A stretch of DNA of 64,000 nt from CAYMQB01 sp964392665 (GCA_964392665.1 CAYMQB010000009.1:1-64000), one strand, 5' to 3'. Positions 9,229 through 18,608 are shown, counted from the stretch's first letter. Notes: a model not told the origin generated them from the sequence alone. A program made the numbers and translations.

Positions 9229-9867
9229 TTGCCGTTACCTTATAGTAACAAACTTCTTGAATATTTCAGACACCCCAGGAATGCGGGAGAGATGAAAAAT
9301 CCCGATGCAAAAGCAACCGAAGGTTCTCCTGCTTGCGGGGATATGGTTACTCTGTATCTGAAAGTAGATAAGAGGACGAATAGGATTATCGATGTGAAGT
9401 TCGAGTCTTTCGGTTGTGCGTCGAATATAGCAAGCGGTTCCATAATAACCGAGATGGCGAAGGGAAAAACCCTGGAGGAAGCCAAGAAGATTTCCTGGAA
9501 AGACGCAGCCAGTGAACTTGGAGGACTTCCACCCATAAAGGTTCATTGCTCCGTTCTTGCAGTAGATGTGCTTAAAGCTGCGATAGAGAATTATGAAGAG
9601 AAGAACAGACTTGTCAAGGAGAAGAAGGAAACGACTAAGGATATTGTGTTAAGTAGATTGAAACATGTAATAAATCCGGTTGTGGGATTTGACATTGTTA
9701 AGACGAATATCGTTAAGAAAATCAAAGTTTCCAAAGGAGTTATAAAGGTTTCAATAGGGATACCCTATAATCATCAATTCGCGAAAAATATAGAGGAGGA
9801 AATAAAGGAAAGACTTGAATCACTCTGGGACATAAAAAGAGTAGAGGTCTCCTTTGACAAAACGTAG
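9229..9867 (+). CDS. iscU: IscU/NifU-type Fe-S scaffold fused to a MIP18-like domain
   Basis: 212 residues from a TTG at 9229 behind AAGGGG. Residues 1 to about 125 are an IscU scaffold with all three cluster cysteines: SPACGDMV, FGCASN and VHCSVLA. After a charged linker, residues about 140-212 (VINPVVGFDIVKTNI ... VIKVSIGIP) resemble the MIP18/DUF59 family of Fe-S targeting factors (SufT, Mrp N-terminus). I do not know this fusion as a standard arrangement. It lies 8 bases after iscS and overlaps the TusA-like gene. The IscU part is firm; the DUF59 call is from motif resemblance. Confidence 0.88.
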   Translation: MPLPYSNKLLEYFRHPRNAGEMKNPDAKATEGSPACGDMVTLYLKVDKRTNRIIDVKFESFGCASNIASGSIITEMAKGKTLEEAKKISWKDAASELGGLPPIKVHCSVLAVDVLKAAIENYEEKNRLVKEKKETTKDIVLSRLKHVINPVVGFDIVKTNIVKKIKVSKGVIKVSIGIPYNHQFAKNIEEEIKERLESLWDIKRVEVSFDKT

Positions 9868-10099
9868 TAAAATCAAACCCGATAAAGTTGTGAATGTAAT
9901 TAGTGACATTTGTCCTATTCCTCTTATTGAAGCAAGAAAAGCACTATCTGCATCGAAAACCGGAGAAATAATCGAGATAATAGGAACACATGAAGCTTCA
10001 AAAAGGGAAATCCCGTTAGCCATCGAATCCAGCGGAAATAGCGTATTGAGAATAACGGAACGTGACGGTATCTGGCATATTTTTATCCAGAAAGCATAA
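9854..10099 (+). CDS. TusA/SirA-family sulfur carrier
   Basis: 81 residues starting at a TTG that overlaps the scaffold gene by 14 bases. The CPxP motif ICPIPLIEARKAL near residue 20 carries the sulfur-accepting cysteine of TusA-like proteins. Its position after a cysteine desulfurase suggests it receives persulfide sulfur from IscS; the final acceptor (tRNA thiolation or another pathway) cannot be read. The 3' end overlaps the convergent cca gene by 17 bases. Confidence 0.85.
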   Translation: MTKRSKIKPDKVVNVISDICPIPLIEARKALSASKTGEIIEIIGTHEASKREIPLAIESSGNSVLRITERDGIWHIFIQKA

Positions 10100-11342
10100 T
10101 CTCTTTCACAAATTCTGCTTCTGCCCGTTTGGTTTTTAACCTGCCGTTTATTTTCTCATCAAGAATCATCTTGAGAATTTTCTCATAGACAGGCCCTTCT
10201 TTAATACCGAGGATTTTTAAATCCCGTCCGGTGATGCTGGTTTTAATATACTTGAGTTTATCTAAGTAAGTCGATATCCTTTGCCTCTGTTTCTGTTTGC
10301 TTTTGCAATAGAAATAAATGATACCTTCAGTTGGGATGGAATTGAGTAACCAATATATATCGCTGTTTAGAAGGTTCTTTTTTGCAAGTTTTCTTAAGAT
10401 TCTCTCGCTGTTCTTTCTTAAATTTAGCAATAGTTTGATTTCTTCATTCTTCAAAGCTAGCATTTTTGAAGACGAATCCATCTCACTTTTTGTTGATTTT
10501 TCCAGTATAACAAGGAGCTTTGCAGTTTGAAAGTTAAATTTCCCGGGAAGAAAATTCTCAAGATTCTTCTTAAAAGCAAGTAGCTTTTTACCGTGCGGTA
10601 TTTGCTTTACGCCGAGTTCCCGCAGTACGCCATTTCTTGAAAGGGTCAGAGCAATTTTATTCCAGTTTTCTTCCTTCAATAAGAGGAATATTTCTCTTCT
10701 TATTCTATGGGGGGATAATTTTTTTATCAAATGCTTACTAATGGCACTAACCAGTAGTTTTCTTGTTTTCCCGGAGAATCTGAACGAAAACCGTTCTTTG
10801 AATTTGAATGCTCGAAATATCCGTGTAGGGTCATCTATGAAACTCTTGTTGTGAAGAACACGGATTATTCCATTCTTAATGTCGGAAATTCCATCAAGGT
10901 CATCATATACCTTTCCAAAGTCCTCTTTCGACAATGACATTCGTAAAGTATTGATTGTAAAATCCCTTCTTCTTGTGTCTTCTTCTATAGAACCTATTTC
11001 AACGACAGGTAGAGATGCGGGATGTGGGTATGTTTCTTTCCTTGTCCTTGCTATGTCCACAGAAAATCCATCGCGAAAAATTGGTTTAATCGTATGAAAT
11101 TGGCTTTTAATAGTTTTTCTGGGTTGCCATTTGCTATTAATTTTATTAGTGATAAAGGATAGATTTGCTTCTGTTACAAGGTCGATGTCAACCTGCACAC
11201 GATTCAATAGCAAATCTCTTACCGTCCCGCCCGCCAAAAAACAGGGATGTCCGGATTTTGAACAGAACTCTCCGATTGTCCTTATCCTTTTCAAAGTTTT
11301 TTCTCCAAGGATTTTTTTCAGACGCTTCTCCGGTATTTTCAT
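10083..11342 (-). CDS. cca: CCA tRNA nucleotidyltransferase / polymerase beta-like superfamily
   Basis: 419 residues. It builds or repairs the 3'-CCA end of tRNAs. The nucleotidyltransferase head domain has LAGGTVRDLLL and the metal-binding DID motif (VDIDLV, about residues 52-57), then RRDFTINTL and the conserved IDDPTRIFRAFKF. The C-terminal half is basic and helical with no HD signature that I see. A specialised A-adding or CC-adding enzyme cannot be excluded. Last gene of the smpB-amidase-murI-cca operon, 4 bases after murI. Confidence 0.9.
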   Translation of the reverse strand: MKIPEKRLKKILGEKTLKRIRTIGEFCSKSGHPCFLAGGTVRDLLLNRVQVDIDLVTEANLSFITNKINSKWQPRKTIKSQFHTIKPIFRDGFSVDIARTRKETYPHPASLPVVEIGSIEEDTRRRDFTINTLRMSLSKEDFGKVYDDLDGISDIKNGIIRVLHNKSFIDDPTRIFRAFKFKERFSFRFSGKTRKLLVSAISKHLIKKLSPHRIRREIFLLLKEENWNKIALTLSRNGVLRELGVKQIPHGKKLLAFKKNLENFLPGKFNFQTAKLLVILEKSTKSEMDSSSKMLALKNEEIKLLLNLRKNSERILRKLAKKNLLNSDIYWLLNSIPTEGIIYFYCKSKQKQRQRISTYLDKLKYIKTSITGRDLKILGIKEGPVYEKILKMILDEKINGRLKTKRAEAEFVKEIMLSG

Positions 11343-11346
11343 ATTG

Positions 11347-12156
11347 TTACAGGTTTACAACAGTTACTTTTTCGATTTTTTTTCCAAGAAATATTTCTCC
11401 CACTTTCGAGAAATGTCTTGGCTTATCGGAAAGGAAAAACTTAGGTTCTTTTTTAGTTTTCGATTTTGTCAACAAGAGATTCTTCGCCAGTAAGGTTTTT
11501 AGCTCGATTGCAGTATAATATGCGGAGTCCACTAGAAAAACTCCGTTGCCGACGACACTCTGGATGACATTCATAAGCAAAGGATAGTGCGTGCAGCCAA
11601 GAACTAAGGTGTCAATGCCAAGTTCCAGCATCTCCTTTAAATACTCCTGAGCAACGAGTCGGGTTGCTTGCTTATCTATCCATCCCTCTTCTGCAAATGG
11701 AACGAACAGAGGGCAACTGCGGCTGAATATTCGTGCTTCGGGGCAGTATACCCTTATCTTGTCCTCGTAAGCAGCACTCTCTATGGTTGCCGATGTTCCG
11801 ATTACGCCTATCTTTTTGTTTTTTGTTTTCTTGCAGGCAATTACGGCGCCCGGTTCGATTACTCCAAAAACAGGAATTTGAGAATGGGACTGCAGATAAT
11901 CAAGGCTATTTGATGATGCTGTATTGCAGGCAACAACGATGGCTTTAACATTGTGCTGCATCAGGAAGTTAGCATCCTCGATGGCAAAACGAATTATTGT
12001 GTCTCTTGATTTTGTCCCGTATGGGACTCTTGCGGTATCTCCGAAATAGATAATAGATTCGAAAGGAAGTAACTTCATTACCTGCTTGACGACCGTTAAC
12101 CCACCTATCCCTGAGTCGAATATGCCAATTGGTTTTTCTCGAATTTTTTTGCTCAT
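11347..12156 (-). CDS. murI: glutamate racemase
   Basis: 269 residues. Makes D-glutamate for peptidoglycan. The N-terminal IGIFDSGIGGLTV motif is typical, and the two catalytic cysteines are in VVACNTASS (about residue 78) and LGCTHYPLL (about residue 188). It lies 2 bases after the amidase gene in the same operon, which fits cell-wall metabolism. Confidence 0.95.
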   Translation of the reverse strand: MSKKIREKPIGIFDSGIGGLTVVKQVMKLLPFESIIYFGDTARVPYGTKSRDTIIRFAIEDANFLMQHNVKAIVVACNTASSNSLDYLQSHSQIPVFGVIEPGAVIACKKTKNKKIGVIGTSATIESAAYEDKIRVYCPEARIFSRSCPLFVPFAEEGWIDKQATRLVAQEYLKEMLELGIDTLVLGCTHYPLLMNVIQSVVGNGVFLVDSAYYTAIELKTLLAKNLLLTKSKTKKEPKFFLSDKPRHFSKVGEIFLGKKIEKVTVVNL

Positions 12157-12158
12157 CT

Positions 12159-13628
12159 CTACTGATTTAGTTTTTTTTCATACGTTTCTCTGAACTTGAG
12201 GATACCCTCAGCAATTCCTTCTGCTATTTTCTTTCGGAAACTGGACTTCTTGAGTAATTTTTCTTCTTCGTTGTTTGAAATAAATGATGTTTCGACTAGA
12301 ACACTCGGCATATAAATTTCCCTCATTACATAAAAATTTGCCTGCTTTACACCTCTATTTTCGATTAAAATATTACGGGATAAAGATTCCTGTATGTATT
12401 CTGCAAGGTCGCTTGACTCTCTGAGATATTCATTCTGCGCCATATCCCAGAGAATGTATTCAACTATTGATTTTTGTTCGCTTGGAGGCTCGAATTTGAT
12501 AACGGCGTTTTCTTTTGCTTCTACAGCTCTTGCCCAGCTCGTTTTTGCAGTCGAAAGAAAAAAGGTCTCGAAACCCCCCGCTTGCTTTCTTGCAGCCGTA
12601 GCATTACAGTGAATGCTGACAAAAAAGTTTGCCCCGGAATTATTGGCAAGCTCTGATCTTTGTCGCAAACGCACGAAACTGTCATCCTCTCTTGTCATAA
12701 GTACTTTGAAACCCTTTGTTTTAAGTATCTTTCTTAGTTCCTTCGATATTTTTAATACGGTTTCTTTTTCTGTAAGTCCGCTTGGTCCAACAGCACCCGG
12801 ATCTCTACCACCGTGTCCGGGATCGATTACTATCATATCCATTTGTTTTTTCTTCTTGCGTTTTTTTACTTCGGAAGTGTTTTTTACTTTTAGGGGTTGT
12901 TCTTTCTTTTTGTAAAAAGCAATTTTTATGGATGGGGATGGTTCCGCAAGTGATTTTTCAATTTTCGAAATCTTCTTCGCATCATAGTAAATAGACAGAA
13001 TGGCTTTGTCAGTTTCTTGCTTGAGAAGAATTTTTCTTATTTGTCCCTTGGTATCCGTCGGAGGAGTGAGCGAGGGTTTACATACTGCGTTGAATAGAGT
13101 TACTTTCAATTTACCTTTTTTATCGTCATCGATTGAAGTTAGTAATTCATTTGTGGAGCGTATTGTCAAGGAAAGTCTGTCGTCATTTTCTGCAAGAATT
13201 ATGGAGTCTGGGTTAAATGTCCCTTTACCGATTACGATGGAATTCAAAGACGTGTGGAGAAAGACTTCTTTGTTTGTAATTAGAGTTAAAATATCAGCGG
13301 CATCGGCGAGTGAGATAAAAGGCTTTCCATTTACGGAGATAAAAGGAAGAAACATTTTCATTGGCTTATTATCTCGAAGATAGAAAGGATTTTGTGGAAC
13401 AAATGTCAGAGTTTTGTCTGGGAAGTGAAGAAGGAATCTGCTTTTTTCTATTTCGGATGTCTGAGTCATACACAGTATATCCTTGAGGTCATAGAGGGAT
13501 ATATAAATCCAGTTTTCGTTTGTAATTGTTGATGCAATTGTGTTCTGTTTCCCTTTAAAGACGAGTATGTCAGAAAAAAGGGAAAAAGGAGTGAGAAAGA
13601 GCAGGAAAAACAGAGTTTTTTTTATCAT
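12159..13628 (-). CDS. amiC: N-acetylmuramoyl-L-alanine amidase (Amidase_3), exported
   Basis: 489 residues. Cleaves the amide bond between MurNAc and the stem peptide, usually for daughter-cell separation. Signal peptide MIKKTLFFLLFLTPFSLFS, then a beta-rich N-terminal region of the copper-amine-oxidase-N or AMIN kind, a basic linker (EVKKRKKKKQ), and the zinc amidase domain from about residue 265: DPGHGGRDPGA, the glutamate in TEKETV, SIHCNAT and the late VETSFISN. The start ATG overlaps the smpB stop (ATGA). The symbol follows the E. coli family; the exact paralogue is not resolved. Confidence 0.92.
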   Translation of the reverse strand: MIKKTLFFLLFLTPFSLFSDILVFKGKQNTIASTITNENWIYISLYDLKDILCMTQTSEIEKSRFLLHFPDKTLTFVPQNPFYLRDNKPMKMFLPFISVNGKPFISLADAADILTLITNKEVFLHTSLNSIVIGKGTFNPDSIILAENDDRLSLTIRSTNELLTSIDDDKKGKLKVTLFNAVCKPSLTPPTDTKGQIRKILLKQETDKAILSIYYDAKKISKIEKSLAEPSPSIKIAFYKKKEQPLKVKNTSEVKKRKKKKQMDMIVIDPGHGGRDPGAVGPSGLTEKETVLKISKELRKILKTKGFKVLMTREDDSFVRLRQRSELANNSGANFFVSIHCNATAARKQAGGFETFFLSTAKTSWARAVEAKENAVIKFEPPSEQKSIVEYILWDMAQNEYLRESSDLAEYIQESLSRNILIENRGVKQANFYVMREIYMPSVLVETSFISNNEEEKLLKKSSFRKKIAEGIAEGILKFRETYEKKLNQ

Positions 13629-14104
13629 CTTTTAAAGACCTTTTTTGCCTTATCAAGTTCTCTTCTGATATCTCTTTCCTTTATTGCCTGTCTTTTTTCG
13701 AATTTTCTTTTGCCTTTTGCAAGACCTAATTCGAGTTTAACGATTCCTCTGGGAGAAAGGTAGACCAGGAGCGGAATAAGTGTATATCCGCGCTCATGTA
13801 TTTTTCCCGCGAGCTTTTTTATTTCAGGTCTTCTCATAAGCAGTTTTCTCTTCCTCTTTGTTTCGTAGTGTGTGAATGCATCCTGTTTATCGTAAGGGGC
13901 AATGTGCATGTTGTACAGGAAAATCTCCTCTTTTTCTATTCTTGCATAACTATCGGTCAGAGAAATTCTGGAGGCTTTTACACTTTTTACCTCACATCCT
14001 ATGAGAGCGATACCGGCTTCGAATGTGGATTCGATGTGATACAAATAATGAGCTTTTCTGTTTGAGGCAAATACTTTCCTTTTGTCCCCGGTTTTCTTAG
14101 ACAT
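13625..14104 (-). CDS. smpB: SsrA-binding protein SmpB
   Basis: 159 residues from ATG 14104 (MSKKTGDK); an upstream ATG at 14143 would add a hydrophobic tail foreign to the family. SmpB binds tmRNA and rescues stalled ribosomes. Conserved parts are NRKAHYLYHIE, FEAGIALIGCEVKS and LLVYLSPRGIVKLELGLAKGKR, with a basic C-terminal tail. A TATACT box ends 5 bases before the ATG, suggesting a leaderless operon mRNA, though I see no good -35 at 17 bases. Confidence 0.95.
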   Translation of the reverse strand: MSKKTGDKRKVFASNRKAHYLYHIESTFEAGIALIGCEVKSVKASRISLTDSYARIEKEEIFLYNMHIAPYDKQDAFTHYETKRKRKLLMRRPEIKKLAGKIHERGYTLIPLLVYLSPRGIVKLELGLAKGKRKFEKRQAIKERDIRRELDKAKKVFKR

Positions 14105-14223
14105 TTCAAAGTATACACTAACAAAAAACAGTGGAAAAGTCAAAGGAATTCTTATGAGATGAACCGATCATTAACCACGGCAACGCACGGTTTAGAATTT
14201 TGCGGTTACTATGGTTAAAGCTG

Positions 14224-14487
14224 TTTAATTAGTTGGATTGGTTTAATTGGTTTTATTAGTTAAATATTGGATGATGTTAGGTTTCAGGTGTTAGGTGATA
14301 GGGTTTTAAAATCTCTTTAAGTTCTCTTTCAATCCCTGTTGATTTGTCTTGGGTGGTTGGGGAGGCAAAAATGCACTTTTATTGTTTTTTTCAGTGTGAA
14401 TCTGTGGAATCAGTGGTTGCATTTGTCTTGGCGGGGTGGTACGGGAACCCTTGAATTAATGTGTTCTCAGTGTCTCTGTGGTGAAAT
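14224..14487. repeat. composite dispersed repeat, long copy
   Basis: The 388-base gap between smpB and the leuC-like gene has no credible gene. Most of it is a mosaic of short degenerate motifs (AATTAGTTGGATTGG, GATGATGTTAGGTTTCAGG, CTCTTTAAGTTCTCTTTC, GTGTTCTCAGTGTCTCTG). The same blocks in the same order and orientation occur at 24521-24698. This copy has about 86 extra bases between short direct repeats TTTGTCTTGG (about 14342 and 14420), as expected for an insertion here or a slippage deletion there. Confidence 0.8.
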
Positions 14488-14492
14488 GGGTT

Positions 14493-15764
14493 TTACAGGA
14501 ATTCTCGCGGGTCGGTTATTTTACCCTTGATGGCAGTTGCAGCTGCCGTTGCTGGAGATACCAAGTAAACTTCGCCTTTTGTGCTGCCCATTCTTCCTCT
14601 GAAGTTTCGGTTCGTTGTTGTAACGGCAATCTCTCCATCTCCAATGATTCCCTGGTGAGCACCAAGACAGGGACCACAACCTGGGTTAATAATGACAGCA
14701 CCCGCTTTAAGAAAAGTATCTAACAAACCTCGCTTCATTGCAAGCGAATAAATATTTCTTGATGCAGGTCCAATAATCAGTCTTATGTCTTTATGTATAT
14801 TTTCGTTTTTGAGGATTTTTGCTGCAACTTCAAGGTCTTGTATTCTTCCATTTGTGCAAGAGCCAATGAAAACCTGATTAACACTTATTCCCTTTGCTTC
14901 GCCGACAGGTTTCACATTGTCAACCGAGTGTGGAAAGGCAACCTGGGGTTCAAGATTCGAAATGTCATATTCGAAGGTTTTTTCATAATCAGCGTTTGTG
15001 TCTGCAAAAACAGACTCAAAGGTGAAGACACCTTTTTCTCTTATGTATTCTTCGGTTAATCTGTCAAATGTAACAATTGCGCATTTTGCTCCCATCTCCA
15101 TCGATAGGTTCGAAAGAACAAATCTGCCTGAGATAGACATATTCTCAATCGTGTCGCCGTAAAACTCAATGGATTTGTAAATAGCACCATCACAGCCAAT
15201 ATCTCCAATAATGGAAAGGATAATATCTTTTGGGAAAACGCCTTTTGATGGCTTACCATTAACACTTATTTTGTAAGATTCAGGAACTCTCAGCCATATT
15301 TTTCCCGTTGCCCACACTGCAGACATCTCGGTTGCGCCGATTCCCGTAGAAAATGCACCAATTGAGCCGTATGATGTAGTGTGTGAATCGGTACCTACTG
15401 CAATTTGCCCTGGTAGGATATACAGTTTTTCGACAACAATTTGATGGCAAATTCCTTCACCTATTTCGAAGAAATTCCTGATTCCCTGAAGCGATACAAA
15501 TTCTCTAATCAGTTTGTGCTCGTTAGCAGTTTTAACCGATTCAGCGGGTGCTCTGTGGTCCAATATTATAAGTATTTTTTCAGGGTCCCAGACTTTTTTT
15601 GTACCGATTTCGTTAAATTTCTTTATAACAAGACCGGCGTTATCATGACTCATACACAAATCAGGCTGAACTTCGACAATATCACCGGTTGTTACTTTCT
15701 TACCCGATTTTTTGCTGAGAACGTTTTCAACAAAGGTTTTACCCATCTTCTGATTTATTGCCAT
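14493..15764 (-). CDS. leuC: aconitase-family dehydratase large subunit (3-isopropylmalate dehydratase-like)
   Basis: 423 residues, the size of the compact LeuC/HacA class. These enzymes isomerise 2- to 3-isopropylmalate (or homocitrate-type substrates) with a [4Fe-4S] cluster and need a separate small subunit. Cluster cysteines appear in GSCTNGR (about residue 301) and NPGCGPCLGAHQG (about 361-366), and GTDSHTTSYG is conserved. No small-subunit gene is adjacent, so substrate and pathway (leucine, lysine or other) are unresolved. The start overlaps the rpmE stop by 26 bases. Confidence 0.88.
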   Translation of the reverse strand: MAINQKMGKTFVENVLSKKSGKKVTTGDIVEVQPDLCMSHDNAGLVIKKFNEIGTKKVWDPEKILIILDHRAPAESVKTANEHKLIREFVSLQGIRNFFEIGEGICHQIVVEKLYILPGQIAVGTDSHTTSYGSIGAFSTGIGATEMSAVWATGKIWLRVPESYKISVNGKPSKGVFPKDIILSIIGDIGCDGAIYKSIEFYGDTIENMSISGRFVLSNLSMEMGAKCAIVTFDRLTEEYIREKGVFTFESVFADTNADYEKTFEYDISNLEPQVAFPHSVDNVKPVGEAKGISVNQVFIGSCTNGRIQDLEVAAKILKNENIHKDIRLIIGPASRNIYSLAMKRGLLDTFLKAGAVIINPGCGPCLGAHQGIIGDGEIAVTTTNRNFRGRMGSTKGEVYLVSPATAAATAIKGKITDPREFL

Positions 15765-15951
15765 ACTTCTTGTGGAACTTTTCTACTCTTCCTGCAGTGT
15801 CTACGAATTTTTGCTTTCCCGAAAAGAACGGGTGACATTTCGAACATATTTCGATGTGTAAATCCTTTACAGTGGAACGCGTCTTAATAACATTTCCACA
15901 TGCGCAGGTAATCGTAGTTTCGAAGTACTTCGGGTGTATTTTCTTTCTCAT
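15739..15951 (-). CDS. rpmE: 50S ribosomal protein L31, zinc-binding form
   Basis: 70 residues. The four zinc-ligand cysteines of the C+ form are present in TCACGN and ICSKCHPFF, followed by GKQKFVDTAGRVEKF, typical of L31. It lies directly after rho, a pairing common in bacteria, and overlaps the leuC-like gene. Confidence 0.96.
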   Translation of the reverse strand: MRKKIHPKYFETTITCACGNVIKTRSTVKDLHIEICSKCHPFFSGKQKFVDTAGRVEKFHKKYGNKSEDG

Positions 15952-15962
15952 TATTCCTCCGA

Positions 15963-17210
15963 TTATGTGTTCATTGCTTTCAAGAATTCTTTGTTATTTT
16001 TGGTTTCCCTCATTCTTGCAGTGAGGAATTCCATAGCTTCTACTTGATTCATCTCATTCAGAAGTTTTCTCATTATCCAAACCTTATTCAGTTCTTCAGG
16101 TGTAAGCAGTAGTTCTTCTTTCCTCGTCCCTGATTTGTTGATATCTATTGCCGGGAAAATCCTTCTGTCGGCAAGTTTCCTATCAAGAACCAGTTCCATA
16201 TTCCCTGTTCCTTTGAATTCTTCGAATATTACTTCATCCATTCTACTACCAGTTTCGATCAATGCGGTTGCGATAATTGTTAAGCTTCCTCCCTCTTCGA
16301 TGTTACGGGCAGCGCCAAAGAATCTCTTAGGTTTATGCAGTGCATTCGAATCGACACCGCCTGTGAGGGTTTTGCCGCTGTGAGGAATAACTACGTTGTG
16401 TGCTCTTGCCAATCTTGTTATGCTGTCGAGAAGTATTACAACATCATGTCTCTGTTCCACCATCCTTCTTGCTCTTTCTATTACCATTTCTGCAACCTGG
16501 ACATGTCTTAATGCCGGTTCATCGAACGTCGAACTTATTACTTCACCTTTGACAGACCTTATCATATCTGTAACTTCTTCCGGTCTCTCATCTATTAGAA
16601 GAACCATAAGTTTTATCTCAGGATGGTTAGTTGTAATGCTATTTGCAACAAGTTGAAGAAGAACAGTTTTACCGGCTCTTGGAGGGGAAACAATGAGTGC
16701 TCTCTGACCTTTTCCAATGGGTGTTAAAAGGTCGATGATTCTTCTTGAAATATCGCTATCGCCGGTTTCGAGTCTGATTTTATCTTCAGGATATAGTGGA
16801 GTTAAGTTGTCGAACAAAGTTCTTGTTCTGATTATATTTGGATTTTCAAAGTTAACAGCTTCAACCTTCAAAAGTGCAAAGAATTTCTCGCCCTCTTTGG
16901 GAGGTCTTATCTGTCCTGAAACGGTATCGCCTGTTAGCAATGCGAATTTTCTGATTTGAGAAGGAGATACATAGATATCTTCGCGACCAGGCAGATAGCT
17001 GTTATTTGGTGAACGTAGAAAACCAAAACCATCATGATTTATTTCTAGGACTCCTTCACCAAAAACCAATCCATTTTGTTGAGCCTGTGCATCGAGGATA
17101 CCGAATATGAGCGCTTTCTTCTTCAATGTTGAATATGATGAAATATTGAGGTCTTTTGCAATTTCCTTGAGTTCCGAAAAGGTTTTATCCTTCAATTCTG
17201 CTATTTCCAT
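15963..17210 (-). CDS. rho: transcription termination factor Rho
   Basis: 415 residues. Hexameric RNA-dependent ATPase. In order: the N-terminal Rho_N helical domain (TFSELKEIAKDLNI), the cold-shock-like RNA-binding domain (GFGFLRSPNNSYLPGREDIYVSPSQIR, cut short here; about residues 55-85), the P-loop VSPPRAGKT (about residue 178), Walker B VVILLDSITRLARA and the secondary RNA-binding loop region GGSLTIIATAL. Probably co-transcribed with the FecR-like gene upstream and rpmE downstream. The 68-base gap upstream contains a small CACCG/CGGTG hairpin. Confidence 0.97.
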   Translation of the reverse strand: MEIAELKDKTFSELKEIAKDLNISSYSTLKKKALIFGILDAQAQQNGLVFGEGVLEINHDGFGFLRSPNNSYLPGREDIYVSPSQIRKFALLTGDTVSGQIRPPKEGEKFFALLKVEAVNFENPNIIRTRTLFDNLTPLYPEDKIRLETGDSDISRRIIDLLTPIGKGQRALIVSPPRAGKTVLLQLVANSITTNHPEIKLMVLLIDERPEEVTDMIRSVKGEVISSTFDEPALRHVQVAEMVIERARRMVEQRHDVVILLDSITRLARAHNVVIPHSGKTLTGGVDSNALHKPKRFFGAARNIEEGGSLTIIATALIETGSRMDEVIFEEFKGTGNMELVLDRKLADRRIFPAIDINKSGTRKEELLLTPEELNKVWIMRKLLNEMNQVEAMEFLTARMRETKNNKEFLKAMNT

Positions 17211-17278
17211 TTTTATAACCTTGATTTTGGGTTTAATATTACACTCAGCGCTGACTGCACCGAGACGGTGGGGAAAAT

Positions 17279-17866
17279 TTAATTTCCTATGCGCGTCTTA
17301 AGCTTGGATTTGTTTTTATTTTCGCCTTGCGGTTTATTTGATCTTATGGCTGAGACAGGTGTTGTTTGTTTGTGATTCTCTTTTTTTCCTGTTAGTCGCG
17401 ATATTTTCCCTCCTTCTTTTGTATTGGATGTGCTTTCTTCGTATTCCACCTGTCTATCCGATAAGAGAAGAAAGCTGTCAATTCTGATTCTCTTAAAACC
17501 TTCGATAGTTATGTTTTTATCTCTATCCTTCAGTGCGATTTCAATTTTACTGTCGTGCCCGATTTTCAGACTATCACCCCTTTTTAACAATTGTCCGTAT
17601 CTAACTTTTTTCCATTTAGAGTCTTTATTTTTTTTTAGCATCGAACTTCCTAATAGAAATGTTACCTTTCCAAAAGAATTTGTGGAACTCCGATGCATCT
17701 TTTTAGTTTCAGAAGAGGAGCTGCTGGAAACATCGGTAGCGGTTAAGAATTTTGAGTAATAGCGTCTATTCGTTGTTGTGAACACGATAAAAAGAACGAT
17801 TAATAAGCCTGCAACGGTTATGAAAAACGTAGTTAATGTTAAGAGAAGAACTTTCTTAGATTTCAT
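17279..17866 (-). CDS. single-pass membrane protein with FecR-like domain
   Basis: 195 residues. One N-terminal membrane helix (about residues 5-30) then an extracytoplasmic region. The segment FGKVTFLLGSSMLKK ... YGQLLKRGDSLKIGHDSKIEIAL follows the pattern of FecR-type domains found in many envelope proteins. The C-terminus is long, basic and disordered (many Lys, Ser, Asn). Function is unknown. The FecR relation is by pattern only. Confidence 0.6.
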   Translation of the reverse strand: MKSKKVLLLTLTTFFITVAGLLIVLFIVFTTTNRRYYSKFLTATDVSSSSSSETKKMHRSSTNSFGKVTFLLGSSMLKKNKDSKWKKVRYGQLLKRGDSLKIGHDSKIEIALKDRDKNITIEGFKRIRIDSFLLLSDRQVEYEESTSNTKEGGKISRLTGKKENHKQTTPVSAIRSNKPQGENKNKSKLKTRIGN

Positions 17867-17886
17867 AACAAGAATCTATTTTTATT

Positions 17887-17915
17887 ATAATAGACTAAAA
17901 ACCATATTTTGTCAA
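17887..17915 (-). promoter_or_regulatory. promoter of FecR-like gene (and probably rho, rpmE)
   Basis: TTGACA (17910-17915), 17-base spacer, TATTAT (17887-17892) on the minus strand. The leader before ATG 17866 would be only about 14 bases and has no Shine-Dalgarno. Confidence 0.75.
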
Positions 17916-17948
17916 GCACTTTTTTCAAAAATCCATTTATCTATGGAA

Positions 17949-18608
17949 CTATATCACCTTTGTTTTATTTATTATCAATTCAAATTTGCAGCCAAGAAAG
18001 TCTGCTGCTCTTCTTGAGATTATCATCCTTGAAAGGAATATTTCAAAATAATCCATAACTGCAGCAATGGAAGTGTCTATTGTCAGGTTGAAAACTATTT
18101 TTTGTTCATCTTTGTCAACATCAAGAACAGATTTGGTTGTTGCATAGTTAACACGGTCATGAATATCGAATTTTATGAATTCCGGATTCCTTACTCTACT
18201 TCTGTGCACATCGGACTTATCGGCAAGTATTAATGCTGCACCAATTTCGCTTACGGGAACACCATCTTCTTCGTGGTGATTGCCAATTGCCCCTATTATC
18301 TCGGCTGCATCGGCTATAGGCATATTCATGTCCATAAGGATTGAATGGCTGATTGCTGCACCTGTTTGTGCATGGTGTTCTCTGTTAATAACATTGCCGA
18401 TATCGTGCAAGTAACCTGCAATGCTTCCGAGTGTAATGATTTGTTTGCTTTTTTCGAGAGAGGATAGAACGAGCTTTGCCGTCTTTGAAACCCTTTCTGC
18501 ATGTCTCTCACTGTGTTCGGTATAGCCAATAATAGCAAGAAATTCATCTGCTTTGTTGATGTAATTTTTTACTATTCTGTTCTCGCTTATATCTTTGAGT
18601 GTAATCAT
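17949..18608 (-). CDS. HD-domain metal-dependent phosphohydrolase
   Basis: 219 residues from ATG 18608, which overlaps the Clp ATPase stop as ATGA. The HD signature GYLHDIGNV lies near residue 64, with HH pairs in NREHHAQTG and GNHHEEDG supplying further metal ligands. A smaller C-terminal domain follows. HD hydrolases of this shape act on nucleotides or cyclic nucleotides; the substrate cannot be told. Coupling to the Clp gene suggests joint expression, perhaps in stress. Confidence 0.85.
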   Translation of the reverse strand: MITLKDISENRIVKNYINKADEFLAIIGYTEHSERHAERVSKTAKLVLSSLEKSKQIITLGSIAGYLHDIGNVINREHHAQTGAAISHSILMDMNMPIADAAEIIGAIGNHHEEDGVPVSEIGAALILADKSDVHRSRVRNPEFIKFDIHDRVNYATTKSVLDVDKDEQKIVFNLTIDTSIAAVMDYFEIFLSRMIISRRAADFLGCKFELIINKTKVI

